From the NCBI GenBank assembly GCA_947497485.1, contig CANMHB010000004.1, positions 1 to 64,000 of the forward strand: a DNA stretch of 64,000 bases, written 5' to 3'. The position numbers were made by a program, and so were the translations under genes. The DNA comes from Flavobacteriales bacterium. GTDB lineage: Bacteria > Bacteroidota > Bacteroidia > Flavobacteriales_D > Crocinitomicaceae. Shown here piece after piece: positions 55,610 through 64,000 of the stretch; position 1 is the first letter of the stretch; every line of letters starts with the position of its first letter. The notes below the pieces were generated by a model that saw nothing but the letters and a program-made list of their open reading frames with translations, was not told where the DNA came from and did not search any database.

Positions 55610-56383
55610 TTATTTCTTTTTAAACGAATTGATAGCGTTGACTGTAAATTCGCTCAAAACTAATTTTCCACTCATTCCTGCTCGTTCAGCTAGAAGCGTA
55701 TCCCAGTGTTCTGTTCCTTGCCAAAAAATGCTTTTCAACATTGCCATAGCTTCTGGGTTTGATTTGGATAATTGAATAGCTAGACGATTTATTTCTTTGT
55801 CTAGGGAATGAGTGTCGTCGAATAGCTCAACGTATAGACCTTTTCGTTTTGCCCAATCAGCCGAACGCCATTCAGTTGCATTTATAGCTAGTTCACTCAT
55901 TGCCGCTAAACCAATTTTTCGCTCAACGGCCGGTCCAACAACAAAAGGTCCAATTCCCACAGCTAATTCCGACAGTTTAACATCGGCATTTGATGTGGCC
56001 AAACAATAGTCAACTGCAGAGGCAATTCCAACACCTCCACCAACTGCTCTTCCATGAATACGACCAATGATGAATTTCGGACATTTTCTACATGCATTTA
56101 TAACTTTCGCAAAACCTGAGAAAAATTTATGTCCAGTTTCTAAATCTTTGATTGAGATTAATTCATCAAAACTTGCACCTGCACAAAACGCTTTTTCACC
56201 TGTAGATTGCAGAATAATAACTTTCGCCGTTTCATCTTTACCTACTTTTTCAATGGTGTCTGCTAGTTTTTGTAAAATTTTACCTGGTAGTGAATTACTT
56301 AGTGGATGACCAAAAGTGATTGTAGCAATTCCATTTTCAGCAATCGCATAATCCACAAAACCTTGTTCCGTTGCGTCTGTCAT
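55610..56383 (-). CDS. Enoyl-CoA hydratase/isomerase family protein
   Basis: 257 residues, a single crotonase domain. Oxyanion-hole regions AFCAGASFDEL (about 65-75) and GRAVGGGVGIASAVDY (about 111-126) are present. The first catalytic Glu of hydratases (GGGxE) is Gly119; the second is kept as E139 in LSELAVGIGP. The enzyme may therefore be an isomerase, or use another acyl-CoA chemistry, rather than a classical hydratase. It lies 8 bases downstream of a coiled-coil membrane protein gene on the same strand. Cytoplasmic; substrate unknown. Confidence 0.88.
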   Translation of the reverse strand: MTDATEQGFVDYAIAENGIATITFGHPLSNSLPGKILQKLADTIEKVGKDETAKVIILQSTGEKAFCAGASFDELISIKDLETGHKFFSGFAKVINACRKCPKFIIGRIHGRAVGGGVGIASAVDYCLATSNADVKLSELAVGIGPFVVGPAVERKIGLAAMSELAINATEWRSADWAKRKGLYVELFDDTHSLDKEINRLAIQLSKSNPEAMAMLKSIFWQGTEHWDTLLAERAGMSGKLVLSEFTVNAINSFKKK

Positions 56384-56391
56384 AGGAGATA

Positions 56392-57348
56392 TTATTTAAG
56401 TGTAAAGTTATCCGTTCCAATTAAAGCGCCGTCGCAATAAACTTTAACCTTATAATTTCCTTTTGAAGCTGTTTCACTTTTTAGATCGTAATATATAGTA
56501 ACATCTACAGCCTGATTTGAATAATCAATTTCTTTTTTGTCTGAAAAGGCTACAGATCCGTTATCAGAATTGAATTTATTATTTGGACTCGATTGATATG
56601 TTTCTCCGTTTGGACCAATAATTTGTAGGTAAACCGTTTTTCTTCCAGCAGATGTTAATGAGTTTTCGGAAATTGTAAAACTACTTCTGAACTGAATTGC
56701 ATTTTTCGCTTTCTCGGTTGGTTCTGTGGTTTTATTTAATTTCATGCGGAGGGCTTCAGATTTAAAGCTATATGCTTGAAGTCGGCTTCCTACTTTGATT
56801 TTCTCACCTTTTTCTTCAGATTCTTTTTTGTACTGATCACGTTCGTTGGTTGTTTCTGTAAGTTTAGTTGAAGTTTGATCCAAATCAGAAGTGAGTTTAA
56901 TGTTGAGTGTATTTAATGAATCTATTTGGCGAACATAACTTCGCATGATTCCACGAAGCGTCTCGTTTTCTTTCCTAAGTTTATATAATTCAGATGCTGA
57001 TAAGCGTTTGTTGGCGTTCAATTTATCGAGTAAAGATTGAATTTGGGCTTTTTGCATATTTAAACTATCTGCCTTCGACTGATCTTTCTCAATCAACTTA
57101 TCGTAGGTCGCTAACATATTTTTGAAATCTTTTTTGAGGTCATTTGACATATTTCCGACATATCCCTGCATCATTTCATTCATGCCTTGCATATCGGCTT
57201 TCAATTGAATATTTTCATTGTTACAGTTGTTAAATGCTTTTCTTTTCACACTATATAGATAGGCGAAAACAGCAAGACAAGCCAGCAGCAATAAAATTAT
57301 TATCAAATATATACCGTTAGAACTTCTTTCATTTTGTGGATTATTCAT
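56392..57348 (-). CDS. Single-pass coiled-coil membrane protein
   Basis: 318 residues. A short N-terminal tail, one membrane helix at about 14-34 (YLIIILLLLACLAVFAYLYSV), a long coiled coil at about 40-185 (NENIQLKADMQGMNEMMQGY to ERDQYKKESEEKG), then a beta-rich C-terminal domain at about 195-318 (FTISENSLTSAGRKTVYLQI, YKVKVYCDGALIGTDNFTLK). The plan resembles Bacteroidetes proteins of unknown function that may act in envelope organisation. No family name is given. The gene sits between the aldehyde dehydrogenase and crotonase genes on the same strand. Confidence 0.8.
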   Translation of the reverse strand: MNNPQNERSSNGIYLIIILLLLACLAVFAYLYSVKRKAFNNCNNENIQLKADMQGMNEMMQGYVGNMSNDLKKDFKNMLATYDKLIEKDQSKADSLNMQKAQIQSLLDKLNANKRLSASELYKLRKENETLRGIMRSYVRQIDSLNTLNIKLTSDLDQTSTKLTETTNERDQYKKESEEKGEKIKVGSRLQAYSFKSEALRMKLNKTTEPTEKAKNAIQFRSSFTISENSLTSAGRKTVYLQIIGPNGETYQSSPNNKFNSDNGSVAFSDKKEIDYSNQAVDVTIYYDLKSETASKGNYKVKVYCDGALIGTDNFTLK

Positions 57349-57400
57349 GACATCAAATTTTATTCAAAGTTATTAAAATGTTATTCCTCTTGAGCTATAA

Positions 57401-58849
57401 TTAACCAAAAATATTTTGATAAGTTACAGATTTCAGAAATCGAAACAAACTATCTGTTCCGACAGCTGAAAATCGCGAATCAGAAGAGGCAGGATATGGA
57501 CCGCTGTGATTCATTGCTTTAGAAACTATTACACCTGTAGGAACGCCATTAAAAATAATTCTTCCGGCTTTTTCGCTGGCTAATTGTACTAAATTTTGGT
57601 TGTTTTCAATTTCACTTTTGGAACCTAAAAAGGTAAATGTTAATTGGCCGTGAATTGAATTGATATAATTTGAAATTTCGGTTAAATCGTTATATGTCGC
57701 AATTATCGAAAAAGGACCGAAAACTTCTTCATTCAGCTCTTGGCAGGAAATTAATTTAAAAATAGTTGTTTTAAGAATTGCTTGTCTTCCTTGCATTTGG
57801 TCTAATTGTCCTGATTTTTCAAGCAACAAGCCTTTACTTTTTTCTTTTCGTCGGATTTTTAAAAATTCGAAATTTTTTAAAATACTTGGATGTAACATCC
57901 AGTAAGATTCATGATTTCGTATTTTATGGGTTAATAAATCACAAAATTTTTCCCCATCCGAATTATTAGGGACTAATATCACCCCTGGTTTTGTACAAAA
58001 CTGACCTGCATCCTTACAAATCGACTGGGCTAAATTTGAAGTCCATTCATCTATATTTTTTTGAATGTCGCTTTTAAAAATAACTGCTGGGTTGGTACTA
58101 CCCATTTCTGCAAAAACAGGAATCGGATTCGGTCTTGAGTGAGCTAAATCCATTAATGCTCTTCCTCCACGAATGCTTCCGGTAAAACCAACAGCTTTAA
58201 TTCGATTATCTTGAACGAGTTTCGTGGCAACTTGGTGCGAATCATCAATGAGATGAGAAAATACACCTTTTGGAAAGTTAAATTTTTCGATTGCTTTTAG
58301 AATACATTGTGCAACTCGACTGCTTGTTCCTACATGCATTGGGTGAGCCTTTACAATGACAGGGCATCCTGCCGCGAGTGCTGATACGGTATCTCCTCCG
58401 ATCGTTGAATATGCTAAAGGGAAATTACTTGAACCAAGAACTAATACCGGACCGATTCCAATCCATTTTTTTATTAGACTTGGTGTATTTAAGGTTGAAA
58501 CTTCTTTTTGAGTTGAACTAATTTCCTGGAAATCATTAATCAAGAAATCAGCAAAAAGTTGGATTTGATTAATAGTTCGCTCAAATTCTTGAGCAAAACG
58601 GCTTTCCGACAAGCCACTTTCTGAATGATAAATCCCCCAAATGGAATCTTTTTCTAAAAGAAGATTTGATTTAATTTCTACAAGGAATTCGGCTCTCTTT
58701 TGTTTGTGAAGATTTGAAAAAATCAATGATACTTCTTGAGCATTTTCAAGAGCGTATTCAATTTCTTGCTCATTTGAGCAAAAGAAAGTTTTATCGTTAA
58801 ATTTATTTTTTATGGGATTAAACGACTGAAATCCAGGCGTTGATTTCAT
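57401..58849 (-). CDS. NADP-dependent aldehyde dehydrogenase (2,5-dioxovalerate type)
   Basis: 482 residues. ALDH fold with GIGPVLVLGSSNFPLAYSTIGGD, GFTGSIRGGRALMD, E248 in FAEMGSTNPAVIF and catalytic C285 in AGQFCTKPG. The GQFCTKPG form is typical of the 2,5-dioxovalerate (alpha-ketoglutarate semialdehyde) branch. It oxidises the semialdehyde to 2-oxoglutarate in pentose or hydroxyproline breakdown; the exact substrate is not certain here since no other pathway gene is adjacent. Starts 2 bases after the purS stop. Confidence 0.9.
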   Translation of the reverse strand: MKSTPGFQSFNPIKNKFNDKTFFCSNEQEIEYALENAQEVSLIFSNLHKQKRAEFLVEIKSNLLLEKDSIWGIYHSESGLSESRFAQEFERTINQIQLFADFLINDFQEISSTQKEVSTLNTPSLIKKWIGIGPVLVLGSSNFPLAYSTIGGDTVSALAAGCPVIVKAHPMHVGTSSRVAQCILKAIEKFNFPKGVFSHLIDDSHQVATKLVQDNRIKAVGFTGSIRGGRALMDLAHSRPNPIPVFAEMGSTNPAVIFKSDIQKNIDEWTSNLAQSICKDAGQFCTKPGVILVPNNSDGEKFCDLLTHKIRNHESYWMLHPSILKNFEFLKIRRKEKSKGLLLEKSGQLDQMQGRQAILKTTIFKLISCQELNEEVFGPFSIIATYNDLTEISNYINSIHGQLTFTFLGSKSEIENNQNLVQLASEKAGRIIFNGVPTGVIVSKAMNHSGPYPASSDSRFSAVGTDSLFRFLKSVTYQNIFG

Positions 58850-58851
58850 TT

Positions 58852-59103
58852 TTAAATCTGAGAAATTGAGAAACTGTAGCTTTCCATAATTTGGTTGGCA
58901 AGCATTTTTTTACAAGCTTCATCAACTTTTTGATTCGCGGTTTCTAATGATTCAGCTTCCACAAATAACCTGATGTGTTTACCAATGCGAACACCTTCGA
59001 TTTCAGGTAAACCGACATTTTTCATTGAATTTGTTACTGCTTTCCCTTGTGGATCAAGTAAAGCATCGTGTGGCATAACGTCTATTTCAGCTTTGAATTT
59101 CAT
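58852..59103 (-). CDS. purS: Phosphoribosylformylglycinamidine synthase subunit PurS
   Basis: 83 residues from ATG 59103 (MKFKAEIDVMPHDALLDPQGKA); the track start adds 8 residues. Family motif VMPHDALLDPQGKAV and VRIGKHIRLFVEAES are clear. PurS is the small subunit that joins PurQ and the short PurL in the three-part FGAM synthase of purine synthesis. Its presence implies the split enzyme rather than the long single-chain PurL; purQ and purL are not in the window. It overlaps the end of pssA by 17 bases. Confidence 0.93.
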   Translation of the reverse strand: MKFKAEIDVMPHDALLDPQGKAVTNSMKNVGLPEIEGVRIGKHIRLFVEAESLETANQKVDEACKKMLANQIMESYSFSISQI

Positions 59104-59938
59104 TTTTTTTGCTTGAAAGGTTATCAATTAATGATAGAATCAGATACAAAATTACAATAATAGGAATTGCCCAAAGTTGAAATATTAGAATAATTATTAA
59201 CGACTTTCCGACAAGTAAGTATCTAAATTGATTTTCTTTCCACGAAAAGTTTTTAAACTTCAATGCCAATAAAGGAATATCAGTTATCATCAGAAGAGAC
59301 ATTAGCACTGCAATTGCTGCGATTGAATAACAATCGAAAAGGAAATGAATAAATTTTCCCTGATGTGCCCATGAATGAATATTCAAGTAGAAATATAGTG
59401 GAAAAAAAGTAAAGAAAATGGTATTCAACGGTGTTGGAACTCCGTGAAAGCGATCCGTTTGTCTTTCATCAACATTGAACTTTGCAAGTCGAAACATAGA
59501 AAGAAATGGAATAATCATAGCTACAAACGGAAGAAACTTAATCGAAGCATCAAAATTGTTTGGCACATTGTAAAATAATGCCTGAAACCAAGCCGAAATT
59601 TGAAAATAAACATAATAGGTTAGGTCATTTTGATACGTTTTCGTTGCGCCTTCAAGTGGAATCAATGAGCTCCAATCAACTCCCAAAACTATCATCACCA
59701 TCGTTAATACGCCAGGGGCAATACCAAACGTTACAACATCTGCTAAAGAGTCTAATTGTTTTCCTATTGGTGCAGAAACACCGAGTTTTCGTGCAACGAA
59801 TCCGTCAAAGAAATCTAAAATAGCACCTAACAAAATGAAAAGTGGTGCGATGTCTATCCTTCCTGCCAAAGCTAAAACGATACTAATAAAGCCGCTAAGC
59901 ATATTTAGACCAGTAAGAATATTTGCTAAGTTAAACAT
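59087..59938 (-). CDS. pssA: CDP-diacylglycerol--serine O-phosphatidyltransferase
   Basis: 283 residues with about seven membrane helices. The CDP-alcohol phosphotransferase signature DGx2ARx8Gx3Dx3D is exact: D45, G46, A49, R50, G59, D63, D67. It makes phosphatidylserine, the precursor of phosphatidylethanolamine, in the inner membrane. Translation of purS probably depends on it through the 17-base overlap. Divergent from the PorV/PorQ gene with about 130 bases between. Confidence 0.94.
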   Translation of the reverse strand: MFNLANILTGLNMLSGFISIVLALAGRIDIAPLFILLGAILDFFDGFVARKLGVSAPIGKQLDSLADVVTFGIAPGVLTMVMIVLGVDWSSLIPLEGATKTYQNDLTYYVYFQISAWFQALFYNVPNNFDASIKFLPFVAMIIPFLSMFRLAKFNVDERQTDRFHGVPTPLNTIFFTFFPLYFYLNIHSWAHQGKFIHFLFDCYSIAAIAVLMSLLMITDIPLLALKFKNFSWKENQFRYLLVGKSLIIILIFQLWAIPIIVILYLILSLIDNLSSKKNEIQS

Positions 59939-60067
59939 GCGGCAATTTTAAAAAAAATATGACAATTATTTTCTCATTTTGGTTTATTTTTACAAATTGA
60001 ACCGACAACGGAGTTAAAAATACAATTTTTTGTTGCACTAGTTGTTATTAGTATTAAAAACAAGAAC

Positions 60068-61168
60068 ATGATTTACATTCGTTTTTTCGTTTCGATTTTG
60101 ATGCTTGTGCCGCTATTCCTCTGCGCTCAAAATTCGGTTGCGCCAAAATATTCAAATGAGTTTTTATCACTTGGTGTAGGAGCTGAAGCTTTTGGTATGG
60201 GAAATGCCGTTGTGGCGGGAACAGATAATGTGAATTCAATTTACTGGAATCCCGCTGGTTTGACCAATTGCAATAAATGGTTGGAAGTTTCATTCATGCA
60301 TTCCGAATATTTTGCGGGAATTGCAAAATATGATTTTTTAGGTTTTTCGCATGCAATTGATGAAAAAAGTGCTTTTGGTTTTGCGGCAATTCGTTTTGGA
60401 GTCGATGATATTCCCAACACTACACAATTAATTGATAATAATGGACGAATAAATTATGATAATGTTAGCTCCTTCACAGCAGGAGACTATGCATTCCTAA
60501 CATCTTATGCACGTAAGTTGAAAGTTCCAGGAATGAGCTTGGGTGGAACAATGAAAGTTGTTTATCGAAAAGTTGGTGATTTTGCAAAATCGTGGGGTTT
60601 TGGTCTAGATGCTGGGTGGCAATATCAACTCAAGAAAAATTGGAAGTTTGGAGTAATGGCAAGAGATGTTACTTCAACTTTTAATGCCTGGGTTTTTGAT
60701 TTGAACGAGGAAACAAAAAATGTATTCCTTTCAACTGGAAACGAACTTCCTGAAAATGGATTGGAACTTACTCTTCCTAGAATAATTTTAGCCACTGCTG
60801 GAAAGTTTGACATCGGTTCCAAAGGGTTATTCGGTGGAGGAGAAATAGATGTTGATGTCACGACCGATGGCAAAAGAAATGTATTATTGAAGACAGGGGC
60901 TTTATCTTTCGATCCGCACGCGGGTTTGTATGTAGGTTTTAAAGATTTTGTCAAATTAAGGGCGGGTATTTCTTCAATTCAGGAATTTACCAATATGGAT
61001 GAAACTAAATATTGGGGTTTTCAGCCTAATCTAGGACTGGGATTGGGTTTCAAAGGATTTTCCCTTGATTACGCATTCACTCGATTAGGTGATGCTTCAG
61101 CAAATTATTACACGCATATTTTTTCTATTCGTCTCAGATTAGACAAACCTCAGAATGCCAATAAATGA
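60068..61168 (+). CDS. PorV/PorQ family outer-membrane barrel protein
   Basis: 366 residues with a signal peptide (MIYIRFFVSILMLVPLFLCAQ). The N-terminal LSLGVGAEAFGMGNAVVAG..NSIYWNPAGLTN matches the PorV/PorQ family of T9SS-linked beta-barrels, followed by amphipathic strands to the C-terminal RLRLD. PorV shuttles cargo from the SprA translocon to the sortase. This copy looks like a family paralogue rather than the best-conserved PorV, so the symbol is left blank. Its stop overlaps the ATG of the sortase gene by 4 bases (ATGA), strongly suggesting a functional pair. Confidence 0.85.
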   Translation: MIYIRFFVSILMLVPLFLCAQNSVAPKYSNEFLSLGVGAEAFGMGNAVVAGTDNVNSIYWNPAGLTNCNKWLEVSFMHSEYFAGIAKYDFLGFSHAIDEKSAFGFAAIRFGVDDIPNTTQLIDNNGRINYDNVSSFTAGDYAFLTSYARKLKVPGMSLGGTMKVVYRKVGDFAKSWGFGLDAGWQYQLKKNWKFGVMARDVTSTFNAWVFDLNEETKNVFLSTGNELPENGLELTLPRIILATAGKFDIGSKGLFGGGEIDVDVTTDGKRNVLLKTGALSFDPHAGLYVGFKDFVKLRAGISSIQEFTNMDETKYWGFQPNLGLGLGFKGFSLDYAFTRLGDASANYYTHIFSIRLRLDKPQNANK

Positions 61169-64000
61169 AAAGATATCTAATCTATTTTGTCATATTATTA
61201 GTTAGTGTTCAATTAAGGGCGCAAAGCTATGGTAATGAATGGATTAATTATTCTCAGAAATTCTACGCATTCAACATTATTCAATCAGGAATGCATAAGA
61301 TTGATTATGCAACGCTTGTTTCTTCAGGTATTGATGTAATGCAGTTTTCATCTGCAAATATGCAGGTTTTTGGACGTGAAAAAGAAATACCATTGATGGT
61401 AGAAGATGGTGGAGATGGATTTATGAATTCGGGAGATTATTTTATTTTTTACGCCGAACGAAATGATAGTTGGTTGGATTATTCTCTTTATGAAGATTCA
61501 TCATGGGTTGGTAATCCAAAGTATAGTCTTTATAACGATACAATTCAGTATTTTTTCACGTGGAATAATCAAACAAACAATAAGCGATTTATCGTTGAAA
61601 ATGATGTTGCGGTAAATTCATACGCACCAGCCGATTTTGTCCTTTTTGAACGTTTTGGTAGTTACAATGAAAAATACAATGAAGGCGAGAAAACTTCTGA
61701 TGCATCAAGTTCCTATTTTATGCAAGGAGAGGGTTGGGGGAAAACTCCTGTGAATGGAGCAGGTGGATATACTTGGGATTTTAGTTCTGTGCAACTTGAC
61801 AACATTTACCAAGGTTCTAATGCTCCTCAGATCCAATATAATTCCATTGTTGTTGGGAATTCGAATGCTTATTTTGCAAATAACCTTGGTAACCACCATA
61901 CAAGACAAACGATCGGGTCAAGTAATTTCATATTAATTGATAGTATTTTTCAGGGTTATAAAAGTATCAAGGCAACTTCGTTTTTCCCTGTTTCCTTGCT
62001 TCCTTCGAATGGGCAAACCAATTTCAAAGTTTCAATAATCGGAGATTTAGCTGTTGCGACTGATTTTCAGTCAATTAATTATTGGTCTTTTAAATATCCG
62101 AGAACACCTACGTTTGTTGGAAATTCATTGTTCTCATTCGAAATTTTAAATGCTCAGAATCAAGCAAAGGTTCGTTTGAATCTTAACTCAATAGGGATAA
62201 ATAACCCAATTCTTTTTTCTTTTGGGTCAACACCAAGAAAAATACCGCTTATTTCTTCTGGAGGTCAATTGCAGTGTATCATCCCAAATGATTTACAAAA
62301 TGAAAGTCAGAAATTAATTCTGCAAGATTTGTCAACTGTTACTACAATTTCTATTTTGAAACCCGTAAATGGAACAGGAACATTCACCGATTTTGAGTCA
62401 ATACCAAACTTGGAAAATGCCTTGTTATTTATATACCCATCGAAACTGAAAAACAAAACGTTTGAGTATGCCGCTTACCGCGGTTCTCAGACTGGAGGAA
62501 ACTATAATGTTGTGCTAGCGAATGTTGAAGAACTTTTTCAGCAATATGGTGGTGGAATTAATAAACACATCAATGGAATTAGAAGATTTGCCAATAAAAT
62601 TTACAATTTAGCAACGCAAAAGCCAATTGGACTTTATTTAATTGGTAAAGGGATACGCGAAGCCAATGTCACGTCCATCACCAACATTGGTCCGGGATCA
62701 AGAACAAATACATCCGCTTATCAAAACAATTTAGTGCCTTCTTTTGGCTATCCATCGTGTGATGTTTGTATAACGTCCAATTTTGAAGGCCAGGACAAAT
62801 ATATGCCATTGATACCAACAGGTAGAATATCAGCTCAAACGGAATCTGAGTTGCAAACATACTTGAGTAAAGTCATTGAATATGAAGCGCAGCAAAATCA
62901 AAATTCTGTATACACCACAGAAACCAAAGATTGGCAGAAACACATACTTCACTTTTCAGGTGGTTCAACCTCTCCTGAGCAAAACAGCTTTCAAATGTTT
63001 TTGAATTCAATGGGATCATATGCAGAAGGAAGTAATTTTGCAGGTGAAGTAACATTAGTAGCCAAAGAAAATGCTGATCCTATAACGCCCACTGAATTGC
63101 AGGCAGTGAAGGATCGAATTAGTGATGGTGTTAGTGTCATGAATTTTTTCGGGCATTTTTCTTCTTCTGAAAGTGGATTTGATATCAATTTGGATGAGCC
63201 TCAATATTGGAATAATCAAGGTAAATACCCAATTTTGATTGCAAACTCCTGCTACAATGGTAATATTTTTCATAATGCCAATTCCAATTCTCAGTCATTT
63301 GTTTTAACGCCAAATGCAGGTGTTATTGCTTACCTTGGAACAATTGACTACGGATTTACTTCTGCACTTAGTTCATATGGGCAAAATTTTTATAAACAGT
63401 TTAGCAAATACAATTACGGAGGTACGATTGCTGGTCATATCAAAAATGTAATTGATTCTGTGTTAAATGGAAATACTAATTTAATAACTGAAACAACTTT
63501 TTGTCAGATGACGCTGCATGGAGATCCAATGCTAAAAGTAAATTACCACAATAAACCAGAAATTGAACTAACCGATTCACGCATCAGCTTCGGTCCTTCG
63601 AACATATCTTATGCGACTGATTCCTTGGAAATTTATATTACACTCAAAAATCTTGGAAAGTCCATAATAGATACCTTCAATATAAATATTACGAGAGATT
63701 TCCCGGGGTTAGATAATGATTCAACGTATTATATTTCAATTGCTGGATTAGATTACGAGAAATCTACAACCATGAAGATTCCTTTTTATCCTTCAGTAGG
63801 TATTGGATTAAATAAGTTTCGGGTCGAAGTTGATTTGCCATCCAATATTGATGAACAGTATGATGAAACAACAAATAATCAAATTGTTAAATCATTTTTT
63901 ATTAACGTTGACGGTATTGAGCCAATTTTACCGCAAAATTTTGCCGTTGTTCCAAATGACAGTATAACTCTTTATGCCTCGACCATTAATCCAATTGCTT
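61165..64000 (+). CDS. C25-family T9SS sortase, PorU2-like (3' end beyond window)
   Basis: Missing from the ORF track because no stop is reached; 945 codons are open from ATG 61165. Signal peptide (MKRYLIYFVILLVSVQLRAQ), then YGNEWINYSQKFYAFNIIQSGMHKI and GDYFIFYAERNDSWLDYSLY, a start seen in PorU2-type proteins. The gingipain-like catalytic domain carries H664 (FFGHFSSSESG) and C696 (ANSCYNGNIF). From about residue 780 a CARDB-like Ig domain begins (EIELTDSRISFGPSNI). Classical PorU lacks this long extension, which favours PorU2. The sortase removes C-terminal domains of T9SS cargo and attaches them to lipid; no C-terminus is visible. Confidence 0.88.
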   Translation, partial: MKRYLIYFVILLVSVQLRAQSYGNEWINYSQKFYAFNIIQSGMHKIDYATLVSSGIDVMQFSSANMQVFGREKEIPLMVEDGGDGFMNSGDYFIFYAERNDSWLDYSLYEDSSWVGNPKYSLYNDTIQYFFTWNNQTNNKRFIVENDVAVNSYAPADFVLFERFGSYNEKYNEGEKTSDASSSYFMQGEGWGKTPVNGAGGYTWDFSSVQLDNIYQGSNAPQIQYNSIVVGNSNAYFANNLGNHHTRQTIGSSNFILIDSIFQGYKSIKATSFFPVSLLPSNGQTNFKVSIIGDLAVATDFQSINYWSFKYPRTPTFVGNSLFSFEILNAQNQAKVRLNLNSIGINNPILFSFGSTPRKIPLISSGGQLQCIIPNDLQNESQKLILQDLSTVTTISILKPVNGTGTFTDFESIPNLENALLFIYPSKLKNKTFEYAAYRGSQTGGNYNVVLANVEELFQQYGGGINKHINGIRRFANKIYNLATQKPIGLYLIGKGIREANVTSITNIGPGSRTNTSAYQNNLVPSFGYPSCDVCITSNFEGQDKYMPLIPTGRISAQTESELQTYLSKVIEYEAQQNQNSVYTTETKDWQKHILHFSGGSTSPEQNSFQMFLNSMGSYAEGSNFAGEVTLVAKENADPITPTELQAVKDRISDGVSVMNFFGHFSSSESGFDINLDEPQYWNNQGKYPILIANSCYNGNIFHNANSNSQSFVLTPNAGVIAYLGTIDYGFTSALSSYGQNFYKQFSKYNYGGTIAGHIKNVIDSVLNGNTNLITETTFCQMTLHGDPMLKVNYHNKPEIELTDSRISFGPSNISYATDSLEIYITLKNLGKSIIDTFNINITRDFPGLDNDSTYYISIAGLDYEKSTTMKIPFYPSVGIGLNKFRVEVDLPSNIDEQYDETTNNQIVKSFFINVDGIEPILPQNFAVVPNDSITLYASTINPIA

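Noticed and set aside
61705-63273. Several minus-strand ORFs of 60-72 residues near the right end
   Set aside because: All lie inside the long open frame of the sortase gene, which the track omits only because it lacks a stop in the window.

Overview
The window is a low-GC, tightly packed chromosomal stretch with 52 protein genes, 50 complete and one cut at each edge. I saw no tRNA, rRNA, insertion sequence, prophage or CRISPR array, and no gene-free stretch above 180 bases. The organism is almost certainly a Bacteroidetes, most likely Flavobacteriales and perhaps Crocinitomicaceae (Fluviicola-like). The signs are type IX secretion (T9SS) cargo with both type A and type B C-terminal domains, a C25-family sortase next to a PorV/PorQ barrel, an LpxC-FabZ fusion, BshC, a DUF6702 protein beside an M1 peptidase, and a TTG-N19-TAnnTTTG promoter with little Shine-Dalgarno signal. 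The lineage call is inference from gene content.

Bases 1-7453 (minus strand) form a four-gene secretome cluster: a small exported protein, a 1447-residue adhesin with nine 79-residue repeats, a 595-residue adhesin sharing its C-terminal module, and a collagen-like protein running off the left edge. Bases 7514-10338 hold an M1 metallopeptidase and its DUF6702 partner. Next come a small lipoprotein whose frame is cut by a TAG, a LysM glucosaminidase, ClpB, a cyclophilin, an SPFH protein and several unknowns. Bases 17273-23084 hold BshC and an overlapping run of queE, an OmpA/PD40 lipoprotein, a UbiA-type prenyltransferase and maf. A secreted T9SS protein and a TonB-dependent receptor follow on the plus strand.

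Bases 26582-32466 are an overlapping lipid A operon (lpxD, lpxC-fabZ, lpxA) that continues into a TrmA-like RNA methyltransferase and cinA. After a DUF4258-like protein and thioredoxin, bases 33738-43533 form a polysaccharide export operon (glycosyltransferase, Wza, Wzc tyrosine kinase with a (YG)14 tail, RfbC, WecA/MraY-type transferase) that ends in a lytic transglycosylase and uvrA. Cell-wall and lipid genes (dacB, ddl, a PlsC-like acyltransferase, lipA) and a large T9SS-exported repeat protein follow.

Bases 51551-55504 hold the translation cluster rplM-rpsI-rpsB-tsf and pyrH-frr, with a clear promoter before rplM and a possible structured leader before rpsB. The right end has a crotonase, a coiled-coil membrane protein, an aldehyde dehydrogenase, purS-pssA, and the overlapping PorV/PorQ and C25 sortase pair, cut by the window edge.

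Most of this is core genome. I found no convincing new defence or mobile system. The best leads are repeat-driven surface proteins, the Wzc tail, an RNA methyltransferase without its iron-sulfur cysteines, an interrupted small lipoprotein, and candidate regulatory elements before clpB and rpsB.
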